A DNA stretch of 64,000 nt from Paenibacillus sp. V4I3 (lineage in GTDB: Bacteria > Bacillota > Bacilli > Paenibacillales > NBRC-103111): the NCBI RefSeq assembly GCF_030817215.1, contig NZ_JAUSZA010000001.1, forward strand, positions 6,298,501-6,362,500. The letters run 5' to 3'. Below the pieces are notes generated by a model that searched no databases, was not told the origin of the DNA, and worked only from the letters and a program-made list of their open reading frames with translations. Numbering within the stretch: position 1 is the stretch's first letter; every line of letters starts with the position of its first letter. This document shows, piece after piece, positions 9,583-16,587 of this stretch. The translations under genes were made by a program, and so were the position numbers.

Positions 9583-10404
9583 CTACCCCTTCGGATTTAA
9601 TTTAGTAGCCAGTTTGTTCATAAGCGCGATAACCACGAAAGTGATCACGATCATAATCACGGCAATGACGGAGGCGAGATACCAATCGTTCAGAGTAATC
9701 GCATTCTGATAGAGGAATGTGGAAATAACCCGCTGCTTGCCTCCGAGCAAAGCCGGTGTCGTATAAGCTGTCAAGCTTCCGACAAACACAAGGATACTGC
9801 CTATAATTAATCCGGGTACACTAAGCGGCACGATGACCTTGACGAAGGCCGTAAATCGGTTAGCTCCCAAGCTCTCCGCCGCTTTAATCAGATCCGGATC
9901 TATATTCTCAAGAACACCGACCAACGTAATAATGATGAGCGGAAGAAATAAATGGAGAAGACCAATCATCATCGCCACTGGCGTGTACAAAATATCGAGT
10001 GGCTCTTGGATGATACCAATGGCCATCAAGGCATTATTGAGCAGCCCTTTTTTACCTAAAATAATCATCCAGCTGAACGACCTGACAACCGAGCTTGTAA
10101 GCAGCGGAAAAATAGCTAATGCAAGTAAGATCGCCTTTTGTCTCGGACTCTGTTTGGAGATGAAATAAGCCACAGGAAATCCAAGCAATATGCAAAATAG
10201 GGTGGTTACCAAGCTGACACGCAGCGTCGTCCACACGATTTTGAAAAAATAAGGGTCTTTAAAGAAACTTAAGTACCCTCCAAGCGTGAATGTCCCTTTA
10301 TCGAAAAAGGTTGAACCTATCGTGAGAAGGATCGGTACCACCATGAAAACCGTCAGGAACAGTAGTCCCGGTAGCAATAATAAAAATAAGTACGTTTTTT
10401 TCAT
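9583..10404 (-). CDS. ABC transporter permease, PotB-like
   Basis: 273-residue permease with a first helix near residues 5-27, about six membrane segments and the EAA loop (IKAAESLGANRFTAFVKVIVP). It has the PotB-type N-terminal pattern and belongs with the adjacent PotC-like subunit. It follows the nucleoside hydrolase by 27 bases. Substrate is inferred from neighbours to be a nucleoside or related purine compound. Confidence 0.92.
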   Translation of the reverse strand: MKKTYLFLLLLPGLLFLTVFMVVPILLTIGSTFFDKGTFTLGGYLSFFKDPYFFKIVWTTLRVSLVTTLFCILLGFPVAYFISKQSPRQKAILLALAIFPLLTSSVVRSFSWMIILGKKGLLNNALMAIGIIQEPLDILYTPVAMMIGLLHLFLPLIIITLVGVLENIDPDLIKAAESLGANRFTAFVKVIVPLSVPGLIIGSILVFVGSLTAYTTPALLGGKQRVISTFLYQNAITLNDWYLASVIAVIMIVITFVVIALMNKLATKLNPKG

Positions 10405-10431
10405 GTAGCTTTACTCCTGTTCCTGGGTTCG

Positions 10432-11364
10432 CTAGGCACGCAGCGCGTGTATAAAAAGCTGGAGGAATTCGTCAGCCGATACTTCCGTACACACATGAAC
10501 ATTAGCCTCTTTGGACAAGCGGTTCTGGAAATCGCATACGGTTTGTCCGTCGCACAGCTCACTTCGGGTTTCTACATCAACATAATAATGGCGTGTCGTG
10601 ACCAGCTGTTTATTCAGAGCCACTCCAACTGCAAGTGGATCATGAAGCGCACAGGCCCGAACCCCGTTGCGTTCATAGTAACGCTTCATATAATTCGCGG
10701 TGCTTTCCTGCACATATCGGGCTATGGGAGAATCTCCGAGCTTACGGATATGATCATCGGTCAGCAGCGCTTTACGCGTCACATCCAACCCTACAAGGGT
10801 TAAGGATGGAAAACCTGCCTGGAAAACGATCTTCGCGGCTTCCGGATCGACGTACATATTGTACTCCGCCGTGGGCGTTACATTGCCGAAGCCTTGAACG
10901 ACGCCGCCCATCACAATCACTTCCTTGACCTGATGAATCAGATCAGGATGCTTCATAACCGCCAAAGCCAGATTCGTTAATGGCGCAGTCATAACCAAAG
11001 TGACTTCTCCGGCGTGCTTCCGCACTTGTTCCACGATAAAATCGGAGGCATGTCCAGCGGTCGTCTGCATATGAACCGGCATATCGCTTAAAGCGCCACC
11101 AAGCCCGTCATTGCCGTGGACATGATGCTCAAAGTGAGAAGCTCGCATTAAAGGCTTGTCTGCCCCTTTAACGACAGGAATCTTCTCTTCCATCCCGAGC
11201 AGTTGGAGGATCTTACATGTGTTCTTAGTCGCTTGGTCCAGTGAAACGTTGCCATTCACGGTTGTAATTCCGAGTACATCCATCTCTCCGCTGCGGATGG
11301 CCAAGAGAATACCTAGCGCATCATCCACACCCGTGTCTACATCTAGGATGACCTTTTTTTTCAT
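10432..11364 (-). CDS. nucleoside hydrolase (IunH family)
   Basis: Inosine/uridine-preferring nucleoside hydrolase, cleaving ribonucleosides to base plus ribose. The calcium-site motif VILDVDTGVDDALG lies at the very N-terminus. MTAPLTNLALA and the ALHDPLAVG segment near residue 250 provide the other ligands and the usual active-site loop. Length (310 residues) is normal. The frame is open to 11400, but ATG 11364 has an AAGGGGG site 7 bases upstream and starts exactly at the family N-terminus. Placement between a solute-binding lipoprotein and permeases suggests it acts on the imported compound; adenine released could feed the deaminase at the operon end. Confidence 0.92.
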   Translation of the reverse strand: MKKKVILDVDTGVDDALGILLAIRSGEMDVLGITTVNGNVSLDQATKNTCKILQLLGMEEKIPVVKGADKPLMRASHFEHHVHGNDGLGGALSDMPVHMQTTAGHASDFIVEQVRKHAGEVTLVMTAPLTNLALAVMKHPDLIHQVKEVIVMGGVVQGFGNVTPTAEYNMYVDPEAAKIVFQAGFPSLTLVGLDVTRKALLTDDHIRKLGDSPIARYVQESTANYMKRYYERNGVRACALHDPLAVGVALNKQLVTTRHYYVDVETRSELCDGQTVCDFQNRLSKEANVHVCTEVSADEFLQLFIHALRA

Positions 11365-11396
11365 GACTAAGCCCCCTTTAAGTCCTATTGAAGAAA

Positions 11397-11424
11397 TCAA
11401 GGGTATATTTGCATATACCCTTGA
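11397..11424 (-). terminator. intercistronic hairpin after solute-binding gene
   Basis: A near-perfect inverted repeat (TCAAGGGTATAT, TTGC loop, ATATACCCTTGA) lies between the binding-protein stop and the nucleoside hydrolase start. No long T-run follows on the minus strand (TTTCTTC). It probably stabilises the binding-protein mRNA or partly terminates, giving excess binding protein over permease. Confidence 0.6.
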
Positions 11425-11434
11425 TTGGTTTTAT

Positions 11435-12547
11435 TTATTGAGCAACTTCCTTGTTCCAACGGGCAATCCATGCTTTGAGATTCTGATTGACGAATTTCAT
11501 ATCCAATTTGCGAAGTTTACTCACGACGTCAGCGCCATAGGTAATCCCCGTAGCTTCTTCAGCCGAAAGCTGAAGTGTCGTGTTTACAGGTGAATCTACT
11601 TTCGCTTTCGCTGATTTCTCCTGTACTTCCTTGCTCAAATGCCAGTTGATGAAATCTTCAGCCAGCTGCTTATTTTTACTTCCTTTAATCACGTTGACCG
11701 TGTTCATAACGGCATAAGCCCCTTCTTGCGGGGAGACGAACTTCGTTTCTGGCACAGCCGCTTTCAAATCCTTCACGTACATTTCCATGATAGGACCAGC
11801 AGCAATTTCCCCTTGCGAGAACATGTTAACGAATTCAGAGGTTTGGCCGTAGTATTTAACGACTCCTTTGTTCAGTTCCTTAACCTTTGCGAAAGCTTGA
11901 TCCTCATTAAACGTAGCATTTCCAGCAACGACAGATGCTGCATCTAGGACCATTGGGCCAGTTGTCCCCGTGATGTTAGGAATTGTCAGTTTCTTGGAGA
12001 GTTCTGGACTCCACAGGTCGCTCCACGACTTGATTTCTTTGGTAGTCGCTTTCGGATTATAGGCAATACCCAATCGCCCTACTGTGTACGCAGGACCGTA
12101 ATCTTCACCTAGTGGCGCCTTAGCCAAATCATAAATGTCTTTCAAGTTCGGAATCCGACTGCGGTCGATCTTATCGAACAGTCCCGCTTCAATTCCTTGT
12201 TGTGCGTAATAGTCAGATAAATAAATGAGGTCCACGCTCGAGCTGCCTTGTTTCACTTTGTTCAGGCGTTCTGCGTTATTGCCTATTTCCAGAACGATCT
12301 TGGCATTATGCTCTTTCTCAAACGGCGCGTACACTTCTTTCTTGAAGAAATCATCCGCAAAACCCCAGGTGGAAATGATTAAAGTTGTAGGTTCCCCTTT
12401 GGATGCCGATGTGGCAGCCGCTGTGGGTGCTGTTGTAGCTCCACTTGTATTGCCCTGGTCCTTCGCAGGCGCTGTGCCGCAACCTGTTAAGGCTAGTCCT
12501 ACTACAGATAAAGAAATTAAACCACGAACCATTTTTTGTCTCATCAT
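11435..12547 (-). CDS. extracellular solute-binding lipoprotein, PotD/family 1 type
   Basis: About 370-residue binding protein, first gene of the purine operon. The chosen start gives a short basic N-terminus, a hydrophobic helix and lipobox ALTGCG, so it is lipid-anchored outside the membrane. The fold signature of spermidine/iron-type family 1 receptors is visible (LIISTWGFADDFFKK, YLSDYYAQQG, YTVGRLGIAYNP, and a C-terminal SKEVQEKSA segment). The frame is open to 12625, but the ATG at 12547 has GGAGG 8 bases upstream and begins the signal peptide. It would present substrate to the PotBC-like permeases; nucleoside specificity is inferred only from the adjacent enzymes. Confidence 0.9.
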   Translation of the reverse strand: MMRQKMVRGLISLSVVGLALTGCGTAPAKDQGNTSGATTAPTAAATSASKGEPTTLIISTWGFADDFFKKEVYAPFEKEHNAKIVLEIGNNAERLNKVKQGSSSVDLIYLSDYYAQQGIEAGLFDKIDRSRIPNLKDIYDLAKAPLGEDYGPAYTVGRLGIAYNPKATTKEIKSWSDLWSPELSKKLTIPNITGTTGPMVLDAASVVAGNATFNEDQAFAKVKELNKGVVKYYGQTSEFVNMFSQGEIAAGPIMEMYVKDLKAAVPETKFVSPQEGAYAVMNTVNVIKGSKNKQLAEDFINWHLSKEVQEKSAKAKVDSPVNTTLQLSAEEATGITYGADVVSKLRKLDMKFVNQNLKAWIARWNKEVAQ

Positions 12548-12632
12548 TTCATCGTCCTCCCAAGTTTTATCATGTATGATTTTAATGCGTGAATCCCCTG
12601 TTAAATTTTTACTAGTATTCTTCAAGACCCCA

Positions 12633-12661
12633 GATATATGCGCGTATCGATCTAACTACAA
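12633..12661 (-). promoter_or_regulatory. sigma-A-like promoter of the purine operon
   Basis: On the minus strand TTGTAG (12656-12661), a 17-base spacer and TATATC (12633-12638) lie about 85 bases before the binding-protein start. They lie just after an upstream terminator, which is consistent with a fresh transcription start. I found no purine riboswitch consensus here. Confidence 0.5.
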
Positions 12662-12663
12662 TA

Positions 12664-12713
12664 TGAAAAAAAAAAAGAAAAGTACCCTTGATAGAAAGAA
12701 GCTTCTAATCAAG
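12664..12713 (-). terminator. intrinsic terminator upstream of the purine operon
   Basis: On the minus strand a bulged hairpin (CTTGATTAGAAG against CTTTCTATCAAG) is followed within a few bases by a run of about ten T residues. It most simply ends the DUF2294-like transcript. It could alternatively act as an attenuator in a leader if a promoter lies upstream near 12730-12800. Confidence 0.7.
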
Positions 12714-12808
12714 AGCACTCTTCATTGTAAACAAAGTAAAGTGACATCTATTGGTATACATGTGGTTTCCTCTTAAGATAAATCAAAAGAGAACACCGCC
12801 CGACAAAA

Positions 12809-13156
12809 CTATTCGGTTTGTTTAAGAATAATGTTCGTTATTGCCCATTGCGTCGGCGGATCATAGTCCCTTAATACGGCATCCATGGATAAGCCAAGTT
12901 CTTGCTCCAACCTGTCCCGGATTCTCTTCTTGTATATGGAGGACATATAGAAATCGACTTCGTGTTTGAGCGTTGGCGCCTCGCCCTCTAATGCGGTTGA
13001 TCGTGGTGAGCGGCGATGCTTGGCATGAAAAGTAATAATGTTTTGATCAATGGAAACCTTCAGCAGTGTTGTGCCAAACCCGAACAACTCTTTGGAGATT
13101 TCGTTATAGAGGTGACACAGCTTCTTCTTGTATTCATTAGAATCTAGTTGTGGCAT
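12809..13156 (-). CDS. DUF2294-like small protein
   Basis: 115-residue soluble protein without signal peptide. The C-terminal part, with RDRLEQELGLSMDAVLRDYD and an ending of alternating hydrophobic residues, matches my recollection of DUF2294 proteins. Those are small uncharacterised Bacillota proteins, some linked to Na/bicarbonate functions. The ATG at 13156 has AAGGTGA 5 bases upstream; the frame is open to 13183 but without a better site. It stands alone, with its own promoter and terminator. I do not assign a function. Confidence 0.65.
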   Translation of the reverse strand: MPQLDSNEYKKKLCHLYNEISKELFGFGTTLLKVSIDQNIITFHAKHRRSPRSTALEGEAPTLKHEVDFYMSSIYKKRIRDRLEQELGLSMDAVLRDYDPPTQWAITNIILKQTE

Positions 13157-13208
13157 GGAATCACCTTCAAGATCAATTATCAACCCTTATGCGTTAAAAT
13201 CTATCTTA

Positions 13209-13237
13209 ATAATACATAGGATTTCAGAATTAATCAA
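13209..13237 (-). promoter_or_regulatory. sigma-A-like promoter of the DUF2294-like gene
   Basis: Minus-strand TTGATT (13232-13237), exactly 17 bases, then TATTAT (13209-13214), placed about 53 bases before the gene start. Both boxes are close to consensus. Confidence 0.6.
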
Positions 13238-13459
13238 GAGAATCGTTCGTCTTTCTCACTGAAAAAGGGCATTATTTACCTACATCACATCTAAATGATC
13301 CAATTTCCCGAATGTCTTACAAATATTGATTGATATTAATGACGGATAAACGTTAAAAAACACTCGGGCAGCATAACTCTAACTTTGTTAACACAAATCA
13401 AGGGCTTCCTCGCGGCAACTTTTAATAAACTAGTACTTTATTACTAATAATAAGAGTGC

Positions 13460-13465
13460 TATACT
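13460..13465 (+). promoter_or_regulatory. probable -10 box for the riboswitch transcript
   Basis: TATACT lies about 40 bases before the riboswitch aptamer. The region 17 bases upstream (TTTATT) is a weak -35. The rest of 13238-13440 is AT-rich and I see no gene or clear structure in it. Confidence 0.4.
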
Positions 13466-13504
13466 TTAGAATAAATGAATAAATAGTAATTCTTCTGTTA
13501 TACG

Positions 13505-13594
13505 ATAAGAGCAAAGCTAATGAAAATTAGTGACGCAAAGCTAAAGGAGCTAAGGCGAAATACGTCGCTATGCTTGCCAGTTACCGAAGGAAGG
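13505..13594 (+). ncRNA. cyclic-di-GMP-I (GEMM) riboswitch aptamer
   Basis: The conserved GEMM-I elements occur in order. GAGCAAAGC opens the core, then a stem CTAAT/ATTAG is capped by a GAAA tetraloop. The diagnostic TGACGCAAAGC follows, then GGAGCTAAGGCG as the tetraloop-receptor side, and the closing GCCAGTTACCGAAGG. Spacing fits the known three-way junction. The aptamer binds c-di-GMP in the nascent leader RNA. It lies on the plus strand with a terminator directly downstream and a CheY-like gene next, so it should set expression of that gene according to c-di-GMP level. Whether the ligand turns the gene on or off is not resolved by eye. Confidence 0.93.
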
Positions 13595-13604
13595 GACATA
13601 TCCA

Positions 13605-13640
13605 CAACTCCCCTTATTCTTCTTATAAGGGGAGTTTTCT
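13605..13640 (+). terminator. expression-platform terminator of the riboswitch
   Basis: AACTCCCCTTAT and ATAAGGGGAGTT form a perfect 12-bp stem with a 7-base loop, followed by TTCTTAT. It lies 11 bases after the aptamer and about 70 bases before the response-regulator start, the standard position for riboswitch-controlled termination. Confidence 0.88.
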
Positions 13641-13707
13641 TATGTAACGAGCCATCTATAACAGTAAATAGCTAGGTAGAAAGTCCCTCTGAAAGGTGAT
13701 GATTATA

Positions 13708-14070
13708 ATGGCAAGACTAATGGTTGTAGATGATTCTATCTTTATGCGATTGATGATTAAGAACATCCTCTTAGAATTAGGACATGAAATTGTAGCCGAA
13801 GCATCGAATGGACTTGAGGCAATCTCTCTGTTTTTACAGCATTCACCTGACGTGATTACGTTGGATATTACAATGCCCGAGATGGATGGTATTACTGCAT
13901 TAAAGGAAATAAAAAGTTACAAGACCGATTCAAAGATAATTATGGTCTCAGCAATGGGGCAGCAATCCTTTGTTATTGAAGCCATTACCCTTGGCGCTAG
14001 AGATTTTATTGTGAAGCCTTTTGATAAAGACAGGGTAGCTGAAGCTGTAAAAAAGGTACTGAATACGTGA
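13708..14070 (+). CDS. CheY-like single-domain response regulator
   Basis: 120-residue stand-alone receiver. Acidic pocket VVDDS, phospho-acceptor ITLDITMPEMDG, the VSAMGQ switch Ser and the FIVKPF lysine are all present, and no output domain follows. This is the CheY pattern. Start ATG 13708 is preceded by AGGTGA at 8 bases; a GTG at 13696 would overlap that site. It is the only gene behind the c-di-GMP riboswitch, so its level should follow c-di-GMP. No chemotaxis or flagellar genes are nearby, so the partner kinase is unknown. Confidence 0.92.
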   Translation: MARLMVVDDSIFMRLMIKNILLELGHEIVAEASNGLEAISLFLQHSPDVITLDITMPEMDGITALKEIKSYKTDSKIIMVSAMGQQSFVIEAITLGARDFIVKPFDKDRVAEAVKKVLNT

Positions 14071-14190
14071 ATACCCACAATGCTCTCCACCTGAATGCCT
14101 CGCCAATCCACTTTTCTGGAATTATCCGTTTGTTTTCAAAATAATTATAAACTCCGGATACGTAAATAAACGTTTGAAATGGGCCATACC

Positions 14191-14337
14191 TACCCAATTC
14201 GCTTCGCTCGCTGCTGTAAAATAAGTTTTGGCCCAGGCGGGAATTTCATCAGCGTCGGCAAAGGCAGCTTTTTTTGTGGTATCCAATCCAAGGGGATCAA
14301 ATAGGCGTTTCAGCCCTTTCGATCCCTCATTTCCCGC
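14191..14337 (-). pseudogene. S-layer-homology (SLH) domain remnant
   Basis: A 49-codon minus-strand frame bounded by a stop reads LKRLFDPLGLDTTKKAAF followed by ADADEIPAWAKTYFTAASE. This is the body of an SLH cell-wall anchoring repeat, with the F-x-D-x-x-E-I-P-x-W-A core. No start codon exists and the similarity stops after about 14191. It is a leftover of a larger S-layer or surface protein, overlapping the tail of the broken Rieske gene. Confidence 0.6.
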
Positions 14338-14693
14338 TTATTCTCGCTATATACTTTCTTTCCAGATTAATACCAACTTTACCGTCTTGCACATTCACCT
14401 TATACGTTTTCACCCAAATCTTATCGTTGAATAAAGATTTGCCGGTTCGAATATCGAATACCCAGCCATGCCAGGGATAGCGGATGATCACCCTTTTTAC
14501 CGTACTCGTATTCATACACGTCCGAAGGAAGCGTAGTACCAGAAACGAGTCCTGCGCACATCGGCACCCCTTGGTGGGGGCAATAATTGTTTAAAGCGTA
14601 ATATTCATCGTTTATCCGGTAAATGCTGATGCTCTTCCCTTCGATTGTGACGACAGCGTGACCGCCTTCGGAGACAGCGTCCGCATCCAGCAC
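14327..14693 (-). pseudogene. frameshifted Rieske [2Fe-2S] protein
   Basis: The first frame (GTG at 14693) carries the first cluster motif NYCPHQGVPMCAG and the preceding ALNNYCPHQ strand. The second half of the domain continues in another frame as RYPWHGWVFDIRTGKSLF and ends at 14327. The break falls near 14500, close to a run of five A and three G. In addition the expected Cys of the second motif (CPWHGW) is Tyr. Two independent lesions make a functional cluster unlikely, so this is a decayed Rieske ferredoxin or oxygenase component rather than a sequencing slip. Intact family members are about 110-120 residues. Confidence 0.8.
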
Positions 14694-14750
14694 GTAATGT
14701 ACACGTTCGCAGTGGTGGCATTACGAATAACTATCTTGTCGCGTTCTATT

Positions 14751-15890
14751 TTAATATAGATGATACTGCTGTTTCATCTGTGCGAATTCCCGGCTTTCGT
14801 CCCGAAATTGCTCCAACAACACCGAAACATCTAATGACTCTTCACGGTACAACTTATCCCCGCACAATAAATCAATAAAAGGTCTGGATCCCTCTTTAAG
14901 AGGTGGCAGGAAAGAAAATTGCTCATAGTTACGCTTAATGGAATACATTAGTGTGATAGCTGTCTCCAAAGGCCGGATCGCTCGGGTATCCAGCACATGA
15001 AGCTGAACGCCACTGCACGACTCTCCCTGAAACTTGGAAAAGGTCGGTTTAAAATAGACCGGACGGAAAACGACCCCAGGCAGCTTCTTACTGTTCATGT
15101 CATCCGCCAGTTGTTGAGCGTCGATGAACGGAGCTCCTACAATTTCAAAAGGAACTGTAGTTCCTCTTCCTTCAGACATGTTGGTGCCTTCAAATATACA
15201 GGTGCCTGGATATAACAATGCCGTTTCAAACCGGGGAATTCCCAAGGAGGGCATCACCCAGTGTCGACCGGTATCAGTGAACTGCATCTTCCGCTCCCAG
15301 CCCTCAGCACGTATCACATGCAGATTACAATGCCAGTTCATCTGATCGTTAGCCATCGTGGCCACCTCACCGGCAGTCAGACCGTAACGCACACAAAGCG
15401 GATAATTGCCAACAAAAGATTGATAGTCCTTCTTTAAAATGTTACCTTCTACCGTCACCCCATCCAGTGGGTTAATCCGGTCCAAAATGACAAATGGCTT
15501 ACCTGCTCTCGCACAATCTTCCAGAGCATATAGCATCGTATAAATAAAAGTGTAATATCGTGTGCCCACGTCCTGAATATCATAGACGACCATATCTACC
15601 TCATCCAGCATTTCCTGGCTCAGGCGCTTGGAATCCTTACGGTACAAGCTATGCACCGGCACCTGTGTGATCGGGTCCAGATACGTTTCTACCAGGGCGC
15701 CTGCTGCTTGATCTCCACGCACACCGTGTTCCGGTGAAAACAGGGCTGTCAGATTGAAATTCTCATGCAGAATTTGAATGGTGGATACGAAGTCATTGTT
15801 TAAGCCGGTAGGTGCCGTAATTAGTCCCAATCGTTTCCCTTTAAATAGATGAGTGTACTGCCTAATGCAATCGATACCGTTTCTGATCAT
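14751..15890 (-). CDS. namZ: exo-beta-N-acetylmuramidase NamZ-like (DUF1343, GH171)
   Basis: 379-residue DUF1343 protein. Characterised members (NamZ) remove terminal N-acetylmuramic acid from peptidoglycan fragments. Family hallmarks are visible: GLITAPTGLNNDF, FSPEHGVRGDQAAGA (with the catalytic-region Glu/His), VVYDIQDVGTRYYTFIYTM, ILDRINPLDG and EGTNMSEGRGTT. No signal peptide is seen, so it may act in the cytoplasm or leave by another route. GGGAGG precedes the ATG. It lies 700 bases downstream of the MurQ/ABC operon on the same strand, fitting a MurNAc utilisation role. It is slightly shorter than members carrying a signal sequence (about 400 residues). Confidence 0.88.
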   Translation of the reverse strand: MIRNGIDCIRQYTHLFKGKRLGLITAPTGLNNDFVSTIQILHENFNLTALFSPEHGVRGDQAAGALVETYLDPITQVPVHSLYRKDSKRLSQEMLDEVDMVVYDIQDVGTRYYTFIYTMLYALEDCARAGKPFVILDRINPLDGVTVEGNILKKDYQSFVGNYPLCVRYGLTAGEVATMANDQMNWHCNLHVIRAEGWERKMQFTDTGRHWVMPSLGIPRFETALLYPGTCIFEGTNMSEGRGTTVPFEIVGAPFIDAQQLADDMNSKKLPGVVFRPVYFKPTFSKFQGESCSGVQLHVLDTRAIRPLETAITLMYSIKRNYEQFSFLPPLKEGSRPFIDLLCGDKLYREESLDVSVLLEQFRDESREFAQMKQQYHLY

Positions 15891-16066
15891 AGCTGCCTCC
15901 CAAATTTTGTTTGATATAAGAAAAACGGATTATGCCGTCCTAGACGAGTGTGTTGTCCAGGTTTTGATGCCGAACACTTCTCAACGCGCGCGAATCCTGG
16001 GCGCGCTTGGTAGCACCCCCGTATGGCGGTGGTCACCCTACTTTTCGCCCAAGATATCCGTGAAAT

Positions 16067-16248
16067 GTTGTAGCGTTGTACACAATAAGCAAGCAAATCC
16101 GCTTAATCCTCGCGAATATTGCAGAAAATACAACAATTTCAACCAAAAGCAACCTTTTAGCATGAGAATATGGCTAAAATGTTGTACACCGTACAACATC
16201 TTCAGCTTATCCTGAAGAAACTGAGGAAATTGTTGTATGAAGTACAAC
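16067..16248. repeat. cluster of GTTGTA/TACAAC palindromes
   Basis: Within about 180 bases there are two clear inverted repeats: ATGTTGTAC-ACC-GTACAACAT (16179-16199, perfect) and GTTGTA-N5-TACAAC (16232-16248). There is also a direct pair of GTTGTA at 16067-16072 and 16075-16080, and a half-site TACAAC at 16129. They share flanking AAAT or AATT. They could be an intergenic repeat family or regulator sites. Confidence 0.6.
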
Positions 16249-16308
16249 TTGCCTACCTATTTCCTAACTCCTAACCCCAAATCCCTACTTCCTAATTACT
16301 GACTACTA

Positions 16309-16374
16309 ACTTCTACTCCTACTTCTACTCCTACTTCTACTTCTACTTCTACTTCTACTTCTACTTCTACTTCT
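16309..16374. repeat. hexanucleotide tandem repeat, 11 units
   Basis: Eleven tandem units of ACTTCT (two read ACTCCT) run without interruption from 16309 to 16374, giving a strict purine/pyrimidine strand bias. Flanking DNA on both sides is also rich in CTAAC/CTACTT, so an older, degraded repeat extends to about 16261-16436. There is no open frame through it. Confidence 0.9.
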
Positions 16375-16587
16375 CTTCAAACATCTAACTTCTAGCAACA
16401 GACTACTAACTCCCACTTTCCCCACTCACTTCCCCTACAAACCAGAAAATATTATCTATGTAAAACTCGCTTATGCAATGTAGCAAACTATGCAAATTGA
16501 AGGTCATCTTCGATTTACCCAAATTGAGAAAACCTCTAACAAGGCCATTCATGAATGAGCAGCCGCGTGTAGAGGTTGATTTTATTT

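Noticed and set aside
12548..12808. Purine riboswitch before the purine operon
   Set aside because: I looked for the conserved TATA/UACCGG loop elements of the purine aptamer and did not find them; only a terminator and a promoter are supported.
14006..14197. 63-codon minus-strand frame near the receiver gene
   Set aside because: It mostly overlaps the CheY-like gene on the other strand, has no ribosome site and unlike composition; a shadow frame. The nearby SLH match is in a different frame.
15887..16096. 69-codon minus-strand frame upstream of the NamZ-like gene
   Set aside because: No recognisable family, no ribosome site, and it crosses the repeat cluster.
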